64,000 nucleotides of DNA, taken from Mycolicibacterium grossiae (lineage in GTDB: Bacteria > Actinomycetota > Actinomycetes > Mycobacteriales > Mycobacteriaceae). The stretch lies in contig NZ_CP043474.1 of NCBI RefSeq assembly GCF_008329645.1, forward strand, positions 1,488,001 to 1,552,000, written 5' to 3'. A program made the translations under genes and the position numbers. The notes under the pieces are model-generated. The model was not told the DNA's origin, did no database searches, and saw only the letters and a program-made list of their open reading frames with translations. This document shows, piece after piece, positions 36,507-44,879 of this stretch (positions are counted from its first letter, which is position 1; every line of letters starts with the position of its first letter).

Positions 36507-37252
36507 CCGCCGAGGTGCCCCCGGTCCTGTCCCTCGAGGCGGTGACGAAGTCCTACCACGGGCGCGTGGTTCTCGATGGCGTGGACCTCGACGTTCCCGA
36601 GCACCGCGTGGTGGTCCTCATCGGGGCATCCGGGTCGGGCAAGTCGACGCTGCTGCGGTGCGTCGACCTGCTGGAGGAGATCGACGACGGCCGAATCCTG
36701 TTGGACGGCCGAGACATCAGCGATCCCCGCATCGACGCCGATCACGCGCGGCAGGCGATCGGAATGGTCTTCCAGTCCTACAACCTGTTTCCGCACATGA
36801 GTGCGCTCGCCAACGTCGCGCTCGCGCCGCGGACGGTCCACGGTCTGGGCCGCCGCGACGCCGAGGACCGCGCGCGGGAGTTGCTGACGCGCGTCGGACT
36901 GGGTGATCGCGTCCACGCGTATCCCGACAAGCTCTCCGGAGGCCAGCAACAGCGCGTGGCAATCGCTCGAGCGCTCGCCTACGCGCCGCGTCTGCTCTTG
37001 CTCGACGAGATCACCAGCGCTCTGGACCCAGAACTGGTCGGGGAGGTCCTGACCCTGGTCGGTGAGCTGGCGGCCGCCGGGACGACCATTCTCATGGCGA
37101 CCCACGAGATGGCCTTCGCACGCGACGTCGCGGACGTCGTCTGCTTCCTCGACGAGGGTCGCATCGTCGAACGAGGCTCCGCGGCAGCGGTGCTCGGCGA
37201 CCCGCAGCACGAGCGGACCCGTCGGTTCCTGACGAGGTTCCTCCTGCCCTGA
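36503..37252 (+). CDS. Amino-acid ABC transporter ATP-binding protein
   Basis: 249 residues. Walker A GASGSGKSTLLR, Q-loop VFQSYNLFPHMSALANV, signature LSGGQQQRVAIARAL, Walker B LLLLDEITSALDPE, H-loop ATHEMAFARDVAD. This is the GlnQ/HisP pattern. The Pro usually seen in DEPTSALD is replaced by Ile (DEITSALD), which is seen in some members. The open frame runs upstream to 35609, but the GTG at 36503 overlaps the permease stop and fits the family length. Confidence 0.94.
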   Translation: MTAEVPPVLSLEAVTKSYHGRVVLDGVDLDVPEHRVVVLIGASGSGKSTLLRCVDLLEEIDDGRILLDGRDISDPRIDADHARQAIGMVFQSYNLFPHMSALANVALAPRTVHGLGRRDAEDRARELLTRVGLGDRVHAYPDKLSGGQQQRVAIARALAYAPRLLLLDEITSALDPELVGEVLTLVGELAAAGTTILMATHEMAFARDVADVVCFLDEGRIVERGSAAAVLGDPQHERTRRFLTRFLLP

Positions 37253-37488
37253 TGCCGTGCGCGATCCCTATCCTGGGTGTCGTGCTCTTCCTGCTCTTCG
37301 GCTACGGCACCAAGCAGAAGTACCTCGGCACCGGCGAGGTGCGGACCTGCCCGCGCTGCCACAACACGACGCAGTGGACGAAGATGCGCGAGTTCAAGCA
37401 GTTCTCGCTGTTCTTCGTCCCGGTCGCGCGGTGGCGACGGCGCAGCTTCGAGGTCTGCGGCGTCTGCGGGGCGGCCGTCGCCGCCTGA
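37252..37488 (+). CDS. Small zinc-ribbon membrane-associated protein
   Basis: 78 residues. A short hydrophobic N-terminus (IPILGVVLFLLFGYGTK) is followed by a zinc ribbon, TCPRC about 40 residues before VCGVCG, matching the small zinc-ribbon family. The ATG shares one base with the stop of the ATPase gene, so it is coupled to the amino-acid transporter operon. The function is unknown; position hints at a link with the transporter but could be fortuitous. Confidence 0.85.
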   Translation: MPCAIPILGVVLFLLFGYGTKQKYLGTGEVRTCPRCHNTTQWTKMREFKQFSLFFVPVARWRRRSFEVCGVCGAAVAA

Positions 37489-37491
37489 TCG

Positions 37492-38070
37492 TCAGTTCTC
37501 GTCGAGCGGATGCACGACCGCGCGAACGTCGCGCAGCACGTCGTCGGCGATGACCCCGAACGGACGTCGTTCCCCTGGCGCGATCCACTGCGCGAAGGCG
37601 ATGCCGAAGACGACCGTGCCGATCCGCGCCGCTACCTCGGCGCGTGGCGCGTCGACACCGCGTGCCCGCAGCGCATCGGCGAGCGCGTCGCCGAGCCCAA
37701 CGAGCTTCAGTGCCTCGCGCTCCCGCAACGCCGGGTTGTCGTCGATGACGTCCTGGCGCAGGCGGGAATGTGGGCGCCGTTCGTCGGGGAAGAACTGCGC
37801 CGCCGATCGCACCGCGGCGATGGCCAGTTCGATGGGCGCAGCGTCAGCCGGGGCGCCGTCCACGCCGGCGAGGAAGGACTCGCGCAGTGACTGCTGGCCG
37901 TGGAACAGCACCTCGCGCTTGTCGCTGAAGTGTCGGAAGAAGGTGCGCTCCGTCAGACCCACGGACTGTGCGATGTCGGTGGCCGTCGTCTGTTCGTAGC
38001 CGCGCGCGGCGAACAGCTCCAGGGCGGCCTGCTGCAGCCGCTCCGGAGTGCCGGGAGTCCAGCGCACCAT
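37492..38070 (-). CDS. TetR family regulator, divergent from epimerase-like gene
   Basis: 192 residues. HTH: RLQQAALELFAARGYEQTTAT, then DIAQSVGLTERTFFRHFSDKREVLF. This subgroup (TERTFFRHFSDKREVL) is common in actinobacteria. The open frame reaches upstream, but the ATG at 38070 gives the correct start. A 27-bp perfect palindrome lies in the short promoter it shares with the epimerase-like gene. It converges on the zinc-ribbon gene with three bases between the stops. Confidence 0.92.
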   Translation of the reverse strand: MVRWTPGTPERLQQAALELFAARGYEQTTATDIAQSVGLTERTFFRHFSDKREVLFHGQQSLRESFLAGVDGAPADAAPIELAIAAVRSAAQFFPDERRPHSRLRQDVIDDNPALREREALKLVGLGDALADALRARGVDAPRAEVAARIGTVVFGIAFAQWIAPGERRPFGVIADDVLRDVRAVVHPLDEN

Positions 38071-38112
38071 GCCGCCGAGTCTAGTGATGACAGAGACTGA
38101 CTTCAGGCGTAG

Positions 38113-38139
38113 CCTCCATGTCAGTAACTGACATGGAGG
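38113..38139. promoter_or_regulatory. 27-bp perfect palindrome, operator of the TetR/epimerase-like pair
   Basis: CCTCCATGTCAGT (38113-38125), one central A, then ACTGACATGGAGG (38127-38139). It ends 13 bases before the GTG of the epimerase-like gene and lies 43 bases from the TetR start, so a bound dimer would block both directions. Confidence 0.8.
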
Positions 38140-38152
38140 ATGGGAGAGCATC

Positions 38153-39052
38153 GTGCACGTATTCGTCACCGGAGCATCCGGCTGGATCGGCACCGCCGTC
38201 GTCGACGAGTTGTTGTCCGCGGGCCACCAGGTCACGGGTTTGGCCCGGTCCGAGGCATCGGCAACGGCCCTGCGGGCCAAGGGGGCCGACGTCCGCCGCG
38301 GCGATCTGGACGACCTCGACGCCCTTCGCGACGGCGCGCGCAGCGCCGACGGGACGGTGCACCTCGCCAACAAGCACGACTGGTCGAACATGGCCGGAAC
38401 CAACGCCGCCGAGCGGGCGGCGGTGCACGCCGTCGCCGAGGCGCTCGTCGGGACCGACCGCCCGTTCCTCCTGGCATCCGGTTTCGCCGGGCTCGGCCGC
38501 AACGGTCCGAGCACGGAGGACGAGCCCTCGCCGTTTCACGGCCCGGACAGCCCCCGCGGCGGCGCCGAGAACCTGGCACTGGACTATGCCGACCGTGGCG
38601 TCCGTGCGGTCGCCGTCCGCTTCGCGCCGACGGTGCACGGCACCCGGGACCACGGCTTCATCGCCCATCTGGCCGGCATCGCCCGCGATCGCGGCGTCTC
38701 CGGGTATCCGGGGGACGGGAGCACCCGATGGTCGGCGGTGCACGTGGCCGATGCAGCCCGGCTGGTGCGGCTGGGTCTGGCGTCGGCTCCGGCCGGGAGC
38801 CGGTTGCACGCCGTCGCCGAGGAGGGTGTCCCCACCCGCGCGATCGCCGAGGCCATCGGACGGGCCTTCGACCTGCCGGTCGCATCGATCGCACCGGAGC
38901 GGGTCGGGGAGCACTACGGCTGGATCGGAGGGTTCTTCGCGTCGGACCTCAGCGCGAGCAGCGCCGCGACCCGGCGACTACTGGATTGGGCGCCGACCGG
39001 TCCGACGCTGATCGAGGACCTCGACGGTGGTGCCTACCGCGTGGCCGAGTGA
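38153..39052 (+). CDS. NAD-dependent epimerase/dehydratase-type extended SDR
   Basis: 299 residues. NAD(P) site MHVFVTGASGWIGTAVVDELL at the very start, then RGDLDDLDALRDG, VRFAPTVHGTRDHGFI and RWSAVHVADAARLVRL. The YxxxK active-site pair of classical SDRs is not obvious (the position shows LALDYADRG), so it may be an atypical reductase or NmrA-like protein. GTG start at 38153, right after the palindrome. The 3' end overlaps that of the convergent TetR gene by 19 bases. Confidence 0.87.
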   Translation: MHVFVTGASGWIGTAVVDELLSAGHQVTGLARSEASATALRAKGADVRRGDLDDLDALRDGARSADGTVHLANKHDWSNMAGTNAAERAAVHAVAEALVGTDRPFLLASGFAGLGRNGPSTEDEPSPFHGPDSPRGGAENLALDYADRGVRAVAVRFAPTVHGTRDHGFIAHLAGIARDRGVSGYPGDGSTRWSAVHVADAARLVRLGLASAPAGSRLHAVAEEGVPTRAIAEAIGRAFDLPVASIAPERVGEHYGWIGGFFASDLSASSAATRRLLDWAPTGPTLIEDLDGGAYRVAE

Positions 39053-39687
39053 TCGCGCGGGGACGCGCTCGTGCCGCCGTCGATCAGCGCCAGGGCGGCT
39101 GACCGGACACGGCCGTCGGCGGCGAGTTCGGGGTCGACCTGGCACTGCATGGCGATGCCGCGGACCAGCCCGACGAGCGCCACGGCCGTCCCCTCGGGGT
39201 CGACGTGGGGGGCGATGCTGCCATCGGCATGGCCGTCGGTGAGGGCCTCGATGAAGTAGGCGCGGAACGACGCGTCCCGGTCGGCGAAGGCGGCACCCAG
39301 GCTCGGTTCCTCGTCGCCGACCGACGCGGTCCAGAGCCGCAGGAAGACCCGCATCGACCCCGGGTCGTCGGCCATGCCGGTGAGGTACTGCTCGACGGTC
39401 CGGAGCACCCGCTCGCGACCGGTGCGGCCGCTCGCGTCCGGGGTGAACCGACCTTGCGCCGCCGCGGCGAGACGCGCCATCAGACGGTCCCGACTACCGA
39501 AGTGGTGGTTGACGATTCCCCGCGAGTACCCGGCGCGCTCACCGACCGCCGCCGTCGTCACCGACCGGACGCCGTGCTCGGCGACGATCTGGAACGCGGC
39601 ATCGAGGAGCCGCGCCTCGCTGGTCGCGCGCCGTTCGGCCTGCGTGCGCGGGGCCGCGGCATCGCGGCGGTTCGCGTCGGTCGGCAC
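39034..39687 (-). CDS. TetR family regulator, downstream of LysR
   Basis: 217 residues. HTH: RLLDAAFQIVAEHGVRSVTTA, then AVGERAGYSRGIVNHHFGSRDRLM. The family form YSRGIVNHHFGSRD is common in mycobacterial fatty-acid and redox regulators. GTG at 39687 chosen. It starts 25 bases after the LysR stop on the same strand, so the two may be co-transcribed. GTAAC-N10-GTTAC (39697-39716) is a weak operator candidate upstream. Confidence 0.88.
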   Translation of the reverse strand: MPTDANRRDAAAPRTQAERRATSEARLLDAAFQIVAEHGVRSVTTAAVGERAGYSRGIVNHHFGSRDRLMARLAAAAQGRFTPDASGRTGRERVLRTVEQYLTGMADDPGSMRVFLRLWTASVGDEEPSLGAAFADRDASFRAYFIEALTDGHADGSIAPHVDPEGTAVALVGLVRGIAMQCQVDPELAADGRVRSAALALIDGGTSASPRDHSATR

Positions 39688-39712
39688 CCGGGAATCGTAA
39701 CGGTAGGGTGAG

Positions 39713-40660
39713 TTACGCCGTGGCGGAGCGGTTCTCGTCACTGCCGAGATGGTCCTCCGCCGCGACCCAGCCCGGCGGCACGGCAGTCGACAGCGCCGAC
39801 TGTACGAAGCGGCCGACGGCCGCGGTCGCGGCACGTATCGGGCACCACTGCAGCGTGTAGGGAAGGTGCGTCGGCGGGGTCAGGGGAACCAGCGGATCGG
39901 TGACGACGCTGCCGGAGATGGCGGCCGTGGTCAGGATCCAATCGACGGAGGATTGAGCCGCCCACCGCCCGGCGGACAGGTCGATGTCGTCGAGTTCGAC
40001 GGCCGGCGGGGAGGATCCGTTCGCGTCGAGGACCTGTCGCAACGCCATCGTCCATGCCGGGAACAAGCCGTCGGTGTGCAGGCCGAGGGTGCCGGACTCG
40101 AGGTCTGCGAGGCGCACGGCGGCCTGCCCGGCGAGGGGGTGGGAGTCTCGGAGACCCACCAGCAGCGGTTCGGCGCAGAACACCTCGTTGATGAGACCTG
40201 GTGCCTCGGGCAGGATTCCGCACGTGATCGCGACATCGGCGTGACCGTCGGGAATCGACCGCTGCAACTCCGGCAACCACATTCGCCGGATGACCAGGTC
40301 GACGTCGGGAGCCTCGCGCGCGAAGGCCGCGGCGAGATGCGGCGCCAGGACCGGCGCCACCGGCGGCGTGATCGCCAACCGGACGGTGCCGGCCTCTCCG
40401 CCGACGAGCCGCTGCACGGCGGCGCGCGCGCCGGCGACGTCCTCGAGGATGGCCTTCGCCCTGCCGAGCAGTTCGACTCCCGCTTCGGTCGGCACGACGC
40501 GTCGCGTGGTCCGCGTGAACAGCGGCGTGCCGAGTTCGCGTTCCAGCCGCTTGATCAGCTCGCTGAGGGTGGGCTGCCCGATGTACAGGCGCTGCGCCGC
40601 GCGACCGAAGTGCAGCTCGTCGGCGACCGCGACGAAGGCCTCCAGCTGACGCAAGTCCAC
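39713..40660 (-). CDS. LysR family regulator, divergent from alpha/beta hydrolase
   Basis: 315 residues. Winged HTH at the N-terminus: [29 protein letters not shown] then [33 protein letters not shown] co-inducer domain follows (residues about 90-300, [21 protein letters not shown]). It shares a 135-base promoter with the hydrolase operon. An ATC-N9-GAT palindrome at 40689-40707 is the expected LysR site. Confidence 0.94.
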   Translation of the reverse strand: MDLRQLEAFVAVADELHFGRAAQRLYIGQPTLSELIKRLERELGTPLFTRTTRRVVPTEAGVELLGRAKAILEDVAGARAAVQRLVGGEAGTVRLAITPPVAPVLAPHLAAAFAREAPDVDLVIRRMWLPELQRSIPDGHADVAITCGILPEAPGLINEVFCAEPLLVGLRDSHPLAGQAAVRLADLESGTLGLHTDGLFPAWTMALRQVLDANGSSPPAVELDDIDLSAGRWAAQSSVDWILTTAAISGSVVTDPLVPLTPPTHLPYTLQWCPIRAATAAVGRFVQSALSTAVPPGWVAAEDHLGSDENRSATA

Positions 40661-40688
40661 GTCGCGATCGTAGGACTACGCGCCGCAT

Positions 40689-40725
40689 TGATCGGTGGAA
40701 CCGATCACCGCCATCGCGGATCGGT
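40689..40725. promoter_or_regulatory. LysR-type binding site
   Basis: TGATCGGT (40689-40696) and ACCGATCA (40700-40707) are perfect arms around GGA, with an ATC-N9-GAT core. A third half-site, GATCGGT (40719-40725), lies 11 bases further toward the hydrolase gene. A recognition site plus an activation half-site is the usual LysR layout. Confidence 0.65.
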
Positions 40726-40795
40726 GCTTTTTCCAGTGCCGGCGGGCACGCATCGTGGGTGGCGAGTTCCCGCCCCGTGTCGAGGAAGGTTCGTC

Positions 40796-41677
40796 ATGCC
40801 CGCGTTCGCCACCCGCCACCACACCGCCACGATCGACGGTCTCGACGTCTTCTACCGGGAGGCCGGCGACCCGGCGAAGCCGACCGTGCTCCTGCTGCAC
40901 GGCTTTCCGTCGAGTTCGCACATGTTCCGCGGACTGCTGGACGCCCTGTCCGACGAGTACCACCTGGTGGCCCCCGACCACATCGGCTTCGGCCAGTCGG
41001 CCATGCCCTCGGTGACCCAGTTCGACTACGGCTTCGAGCGTCTCACCGAGGTCACCGAGAAGCTCATCGACCACGTGGGGCTCGAGCGGTTCGCCCTCTA
41101 CATCCACGACTACGGCGCGCCGATCGGCCTGCGCATCGCGAGCCGGCGACCGGAGCGGGTCACCGCGCTCATCACCCAGAGCGGCAACGCCTACGTCGAG
41201 GGCTTCACCCCGTTCTGGGACGTGCTGTTCGCCCACGCGAAGGACCGGGCGACTCACGAGGATGCCGTACGCGAATACCTCACGGCCGAGAAGACCCGAT
41301 GGCAGTACACCCATGGCGTGCCCGCCGACCGCCTCGACCGGATCGCCCCGGAGGCCTGGCAACTCGATCAGGCCGGCCTCGACCGGCGGGGCAACGACGC
41401 CATCCAGCTACAGCTGTTCTGGGACTACCAGTTCAACCTCGACGGCTATCCGGCATTCCAGGAGTACTTCCGCACGCACCGGCCGCCGCTGCTGGTGACG
41501 TGGGGCAAGAACGACGAGATCTTCGGTGCCGCCGGCGCGGAGGCCTTCGCACGGGACCTGCCCGACGGCGAGTTCCACCTCCTCGACGCCGGGCACTTCG
41601 CGTTGGAGACCCACGGCGAGGAGATCAGCGGCTACGTCCGCGACTTCCTCGGCCGGCACGTCGGGCCGACGGCATGA
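40796..41677 (+). CDS. Alpha/beta hydrolase, haloalkane dehalogenase/epoxide hydrolase type
   Basis: 293 residues. Oxyanion stretch LLLHGFPSSSHMFRGLL, nucleophile Asp105 in LYIHDYGAPIGLR (Asp instead of Ser, as in dehalogenases and epoxide hydrolases), a cap domain from about 135 to 215, WGKNDEIFG with the acid, and the base His in LLDAGHFALE. The family acts on epoxides, haloalkanes or similar. The stop overlaps the ATG of the next gene (ATGA), and the LysR protein should control both. The ATG follows GAGGAAGG. Confidence 0.92.
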   Translation: MPAFATRHHTATIDGLDVFYREAGDPAKPTVLLLHGFPSSSHMFRGLLDALSDEYHLVAPDHIGFGQSAMPSVTQFDYGFERLTEVTEKLIDHVGLERFALYIHDYGAPIGLRIASRRPERVTALITQSGNAYVEGFTPFWDVLFAHAKDRATHEDAVREYLTAEKTRWQYTHGVPADRLDRIAPEAWQLDQAGLDRRGNDAIQLQLFWDYQFNLDGYPAFQEYFRTHRPPLLVTWGKNDEIFGAAGAEAFARDLPDGEFHLLDAGHFALETHGEEISGYVRDFLGRHVGPTA

Positions 41678-42318
41678 GCCGGCGCTACCCGGCGATCGCC
41701 TTCACCGACGACGTCCGCACCGAGCAGCGCCGCCACGGCAGCGACCGGTTCTACGAGCGCAAGCGGGTGGCCGGTGCGGTGTCGACGACCCCGGATCCGC
41801 TGGGGGAGGACGAACGGGAGTACCTCGCCGAATGCGATGGCTTCTACCTGGCCTCGGTGAGTGCCACGGGGTGGCCCTACGTGCAATTCCGCGGCGGGCC
41901 GCCGGGCTTCCTGCGCGTCGTCGACGCGCACACCATCGGGTGGGCCGACTTCCGCGGCAACCTGCAGTACGTCACCGCGGGGAACGTCGCCGGTGACGAC
42001 CGCGTGGCGTTGATCGCGCTCGACTACGTCCACCGCCGCCGGCTGAAGATCTTCGGGCACGCCCGGGCCGTCGCGGCCGAGACCGATCCCGACCTCTGTC
42101 GCTCGCTCGCGGTCCCGGGCTACGACGCGGTCGTCGAGCGCGCCGTACTCGTCACCGTCGAGGCCTTCGACTGGAACTGTCCGCAGCACATCACGCCGCG
42201 GTTCTCGCACGGCGACCTCGCACCGGCACTCGAGGAGATGCGCCGCGAACTCGACGCGCTGCGCGCCGAGAACGCGGACCTGAGGGCCCGCCTCGACGAC
42301 CAACCCGCGCCGAACTGA
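41674..42318 (+). CDS. Pyridoxamine 5'-phosphate oxidase family protein, coupled to the hydrolase
   Basis: 214 residues of the PNPOx split-barrel fold, in the longer subgroup: FYLASVSATGWPYVQFRGGPPGF, DFRGNLQYVTAGNV, VALIALDYVHRRRLKIFGHARAV, and WNCPQHITPRF. A short coiled-coil tail closes it (LEEMRRELDALRAENADLRAR). These are flavin-binding proteins of mostly unknown substrate. The stop codon lies inside the left arm of a palindromic repeat (42310-42368). Confidence 0.86.
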   Translation: MSRRYPAIAFTDDVRTEQRRHGSDRFYERKRVAGAVSTTPDPLGEDEREYLAECDGFYLASVSATGWPYVQFRGGPPGFLRVVDAHTIGWADFRGNLQYVTAGNVAGDDRVALIALDYVHRRRLKIFGHARAVAAETDPDLCRSLAVPGYDAVVERAVLVTVEAFDWNCPQHITPRFSHGDLAPALEEMRRELDALRAENADLRARLDDQPAPN

Positions 42319-42368
42319 CATTCCCTGCGTCCAGGCGTTCTGCTTGAGCGCAGGGAATGTCATTTCGG
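42310..42368. repeat. 20-bp inverted repeat; palindromic repeat family copy 2
   Basis: Arms 42310-42329 and 42349-42368 match at 19 of 20 positions around a 19-base loop. The arm core TGACATTCCCTGCG is the same as in the repeat at 6835-6897. The left arm contains the stop codon of the preceding gene. It can terminate that operon. Confidence 0.85.
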
Positions 42369-42443
42369 AGGATTCCGTGACGAATGGGCGCGAACCGCAC
42401 CCCGGTGCGCGCATCCCCGTGACCAGCGGGCTACGAATGAACG

Positions 42444-43571
42444 GTGTTACGCAGCGATGAGTGGCGCCGCAGCGGCGACCACTACTACTGGCTGACGGCA
42501 TTCCTCGCTGCGCGCGATCTGCAGCGCCGCACGTGCCGGACCAACGCGGCGATCATCCTGGGCCTCGGTGCGATCGGTCCCATCATCTCGCTTGGGCGGC
42601 TGGGTCCGCACTCCACCGCCGGCCGGATCGCCGAAGCGGTCGTCGTGCTGTGCTGCGTCGTCATGGGTGCGCTGTGGCTGCGCCCCGGGTGGCCGAGCCG
42701 GCGGGTGTCGCAGGGCTGCGTCGTCGTCGGGACCCTCTGCATCGCGACGTCGTGCCTCATCGTCCCGGAACACTCGCTCGGCATCGTCGGCGCCACGACG
42801 TTCGCGGTGCTCGGCTCGTTCGTGGCGCTGTTCCACTCGCTGCGGCTGCTGGCGTTCACTTGGACCGTCGGCGCCGGCGTGCTGGTCTACCTCGCGTTCC
42901 GGCTCGCCGAGGTCGACGTGTCGCTGGCGGTCGCCACGGTGCTGCTCATCGTGCTGGTCAACGTCTTCGCCGTGTTTGGCTGCCGCATGGTGGTCCGCCT
43001 GCTCGCGAACGACACCGGGTACGGCGACCTCGAGCCGTTGACCGGCTTGCTCACCCGTGACGGATTCTTTCAGCGCGCCGCCGATCTCATCGGCTCGCGC
43101 ACCCGCGACGACGACCGGCGGATCGTCGTGACGGTGGTCAGCCTCGACAACTATTCGCTGCTGACCGAGTTGCAGGGCGGCACTGGGGCGGACCGCGCGC
43201 GGGTGGCGATCGCGCGGACCCTGCGCGAGACCGTGCGCCGCGACGCCGTGCTCGCTCATCCCGGCGACGCCGAGTTCTGGGTCGCCGACCTCTTCACCAC
43301 CGCCGACCCCAACCCGCTCGCCGAACGCATCCGCGGTGCCATCGTCACCACCGAATTCCGCCTGGCCGCCAGCGTCGGCGTGGTGTGCACCCCCCTCGCA
43401 CCGCTGGCGCACCTGCCCACCTATGACGTCGTCGAGGAACTGGTGACCGTCGCCGCGACGGCGATGTTCGACGCGCGCCGCGCCGGGGGAAATCAGACAC
43501 GCGCGGCGATCGATCCCGCCCTGGCGGTGCTGCGCAACCCGCCGACCGGTGGGCCGCAGCCGTCGGAGTGA
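42444..43571 (+). CDS. Membrane protein with a degenerate GGDEF domain
   Basis: 375 residues. Five or six membrane segments (about residues 32-180) are followed by a diguanylate-cyclase fold: LEPLTGLLTRDGFFQRAADL, VVTVVSLDNYSLLTE, then the signature position reads AHPGDAEFWVADLF instead of GGDEF. The fold ends with VAATAMFDARRAGGNQTRAA, close to the usual A-ALY-AK-GRN helix. The altered loop argues against cyclase activity; it may bind GTP or c-di-GMP as a sensor. GTG start. No c-di-GMP partner is adjacent. Confidence 0.8.
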   Translation: MLRSDEWRRSGDHYYWLTAFLAARDLQRRTCRTNAAIILGLGAIGPIISLGRLGPHSTAGRIAEAVVVLCCVVMGALWLRPGWPSRRVSQGCVVVGTLCIATSCLIVPEHSLGIVGATTFAVLGSFVALFHSLRLLAFTWTVGAGVLVYLAFRLAEVDVSLAVATVLLIVLVNVFAVFGCRMVVRLLANDTGYGDLEPLTGLLTRDGFFQRAADLIGSRTRDDDRRIVVTVVSLDNYSLLTELQGGTGADRARVAIARTLRETVRRDAVLAHPGDAEFWVADLFTTADPNPLAERIRGAIVTTEFRLAASVGVVCTPLAPLAHLPTYDVVEELVTVAATAMFDARRAGGNQTRAAIDPALAVLRNPPTGGPQPSE

Positions 43572-43574
43572 CGG

Positions 43575-44828
43575 TCACCGACGCAGGGGCGCCGCCGCCT
43601 CGAACGACGCCGCACGCCCCGCGGACTGCCACTGCAGCCAGTTCTCCCACCGTGCGAGGTTGACCTGCTGCCAGCACCGGTCCACACGCGACGACGCGCG
43701 GCGCGCCAGTTCCAGCGCCAGGATGGCCGGAGCACGGGCGAGGAGCACGGCGACGCCGGGCACGGCGGACGGCAGCCGGTAGCGCCGTCGATTCCACGGC
43801 AGCATGTAGAGCCCGAGATAGCCCGCCTGCACGCGGTAGTGATACTCGGCCCGGAGCCGGCCCCACCCGCGATGGGCGCGCGTCGGCGCGAACGCCGGGA
43901 CGAACGACTCGACCAGTTCGGTGCCGCTCGCGCCGCTGTCGTAGCTGCGGGCGGAATCGGCGAGGAACAGGATCCGCCACGCGTCGGCGACGGTCTCCGG
44001 GAAGTAGCCGTCGCAGCGCACGCCGACGAGGTGGCCGCAGTAGCGGTTGAAGTGCAGCACCGCCCGCATCTCGCGCGGCGAGGTGACGTACCCCAGCAGG
44101 AACAGCCCCGCGGCCGGGGCGACGCTCCCACCGAGCAGCGTCAGCAGCATCGCGGACTGGCTGATCGGGAGCCCCCAGCGGCCGGCATCCCACTCGGGGT
44201 GGCGCAGCACCCGATCGCGGACGCTGACGTGCATGATCCGCACGTGCAGGGAGATGTTCCGGCCCGGTGACCCCGGCGTGAGGATGGCACCCGGCCGGCA
44301 CACCTCGATCCACCAGCGCGAGGTCTCCAGATAGCGGTGCAGTGCCCGCTCGCCGGCGTACCCGCCGGACAGCGAGAGCGGCACGGCCAGCCAGCCCTCG
44401 GTGTACGTGTCGTTCGTGCCGGCATTGCCCAGCGCGCCGAGCGCGTACGCCCACCGGCGCCAGACGGCGGCGCCCTCCTCGACGAGGTCGGGATCGACCC
44501 AGCCGGGAATGCGCTCGAAATCCTCGAACAGCGCCCGCATCGACGCGGGCGCCTCGGGAACCGCATCGATGCCGTCGCGCTGGGCGCGCTCGACGAGGTC
44601 GCGGGCCCGCCGCGCGCCGAGGTCACCGTGGTAGGTCTCGGCGACGAAGCGCTCGGCGACGGGGTCACCGATGGTCAGGCCCGCGACGAACGCCGACGTC
44701 ACGGCCTCGGACGGCAGCGCGTCGATGCCGGTGATGCGCCGTACGGCGGCGCGCAGGCGCGCACGTCGACCGGCCACGGGCCGAAACGCCGTGGGAGCCG
44801 GGGGCGGGTAGGCGTCGGGTGCGGCCAC
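43575..44828 (-). CDS. Oxygenase MpaB/DUF2236 family protein
   Basis: 417 residues. The family signature appears in VAETYHGDLGARRARD, GWVDPDLVEEGAAVWRR, NIS-LHVRIMHVSVRDRVL, HPEWDAGRWGLPISQSAML and FNRYCGHLVGVRCDG. His/Arg residues in LHVRIMHVSVRDRVL correspond to the haem-binding helix of the MpaB and rubber-oxygenase (Lcp) group. Likely a b-type haem protein acting on a lipid or terpenoid; substrate unknown. It converges on the GGDEF-like gene, three bases between the stops. Confidence 0.85.
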   Translation of the reverse strand: MAAPDAYPPPAPTAFRPVAGRRARLRAAVRRITGIDALPSEAVTSAFVAGLTIGDPVAERFVAETYHGDLGARRARDLVERAQRDGIDAVPEAPASMRALFEDFERIPGWVDPDLVEEGAAVWRRWAYALGALGNAGTNDTYTEGWLAVPLSLSGGYAGERALHRYLETSRWWIEVCRPGAILTPGSPGRNISLHVRIMHVSVRDRVLRHPEWDAGRWGLPISQSAMLLTLLGGSVAPAAGLFLLGYVTSPREMRAVLHFNRYCGHLVGVRCDGYFPETVADAWRILFLADSARSYDSGASGTELVESFVPAFAPTRAHRGWGRLRAEYHYRVQAGYLGLYMLPWNRRRYRLPSAVPGVAVLLARAPAILALELARRASSRVDRCWQQVNLARWENWLQWQSAGRAASFEAAAPLRR

Positions 44829-44879
44829 GTCTCGAGTCCTAGCGCACCGCGGGCGACGGCGCGAGCGAATGCCGTGAGG

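Noticed and set aside
39749..40795. In-frame upstream extension of the alpha/beta hydrolase gene.
   Set aside because: It runs across the divergent LysR gene and its promoter. The ATG at 40796 with GAGGAAGG gives the normal family start.
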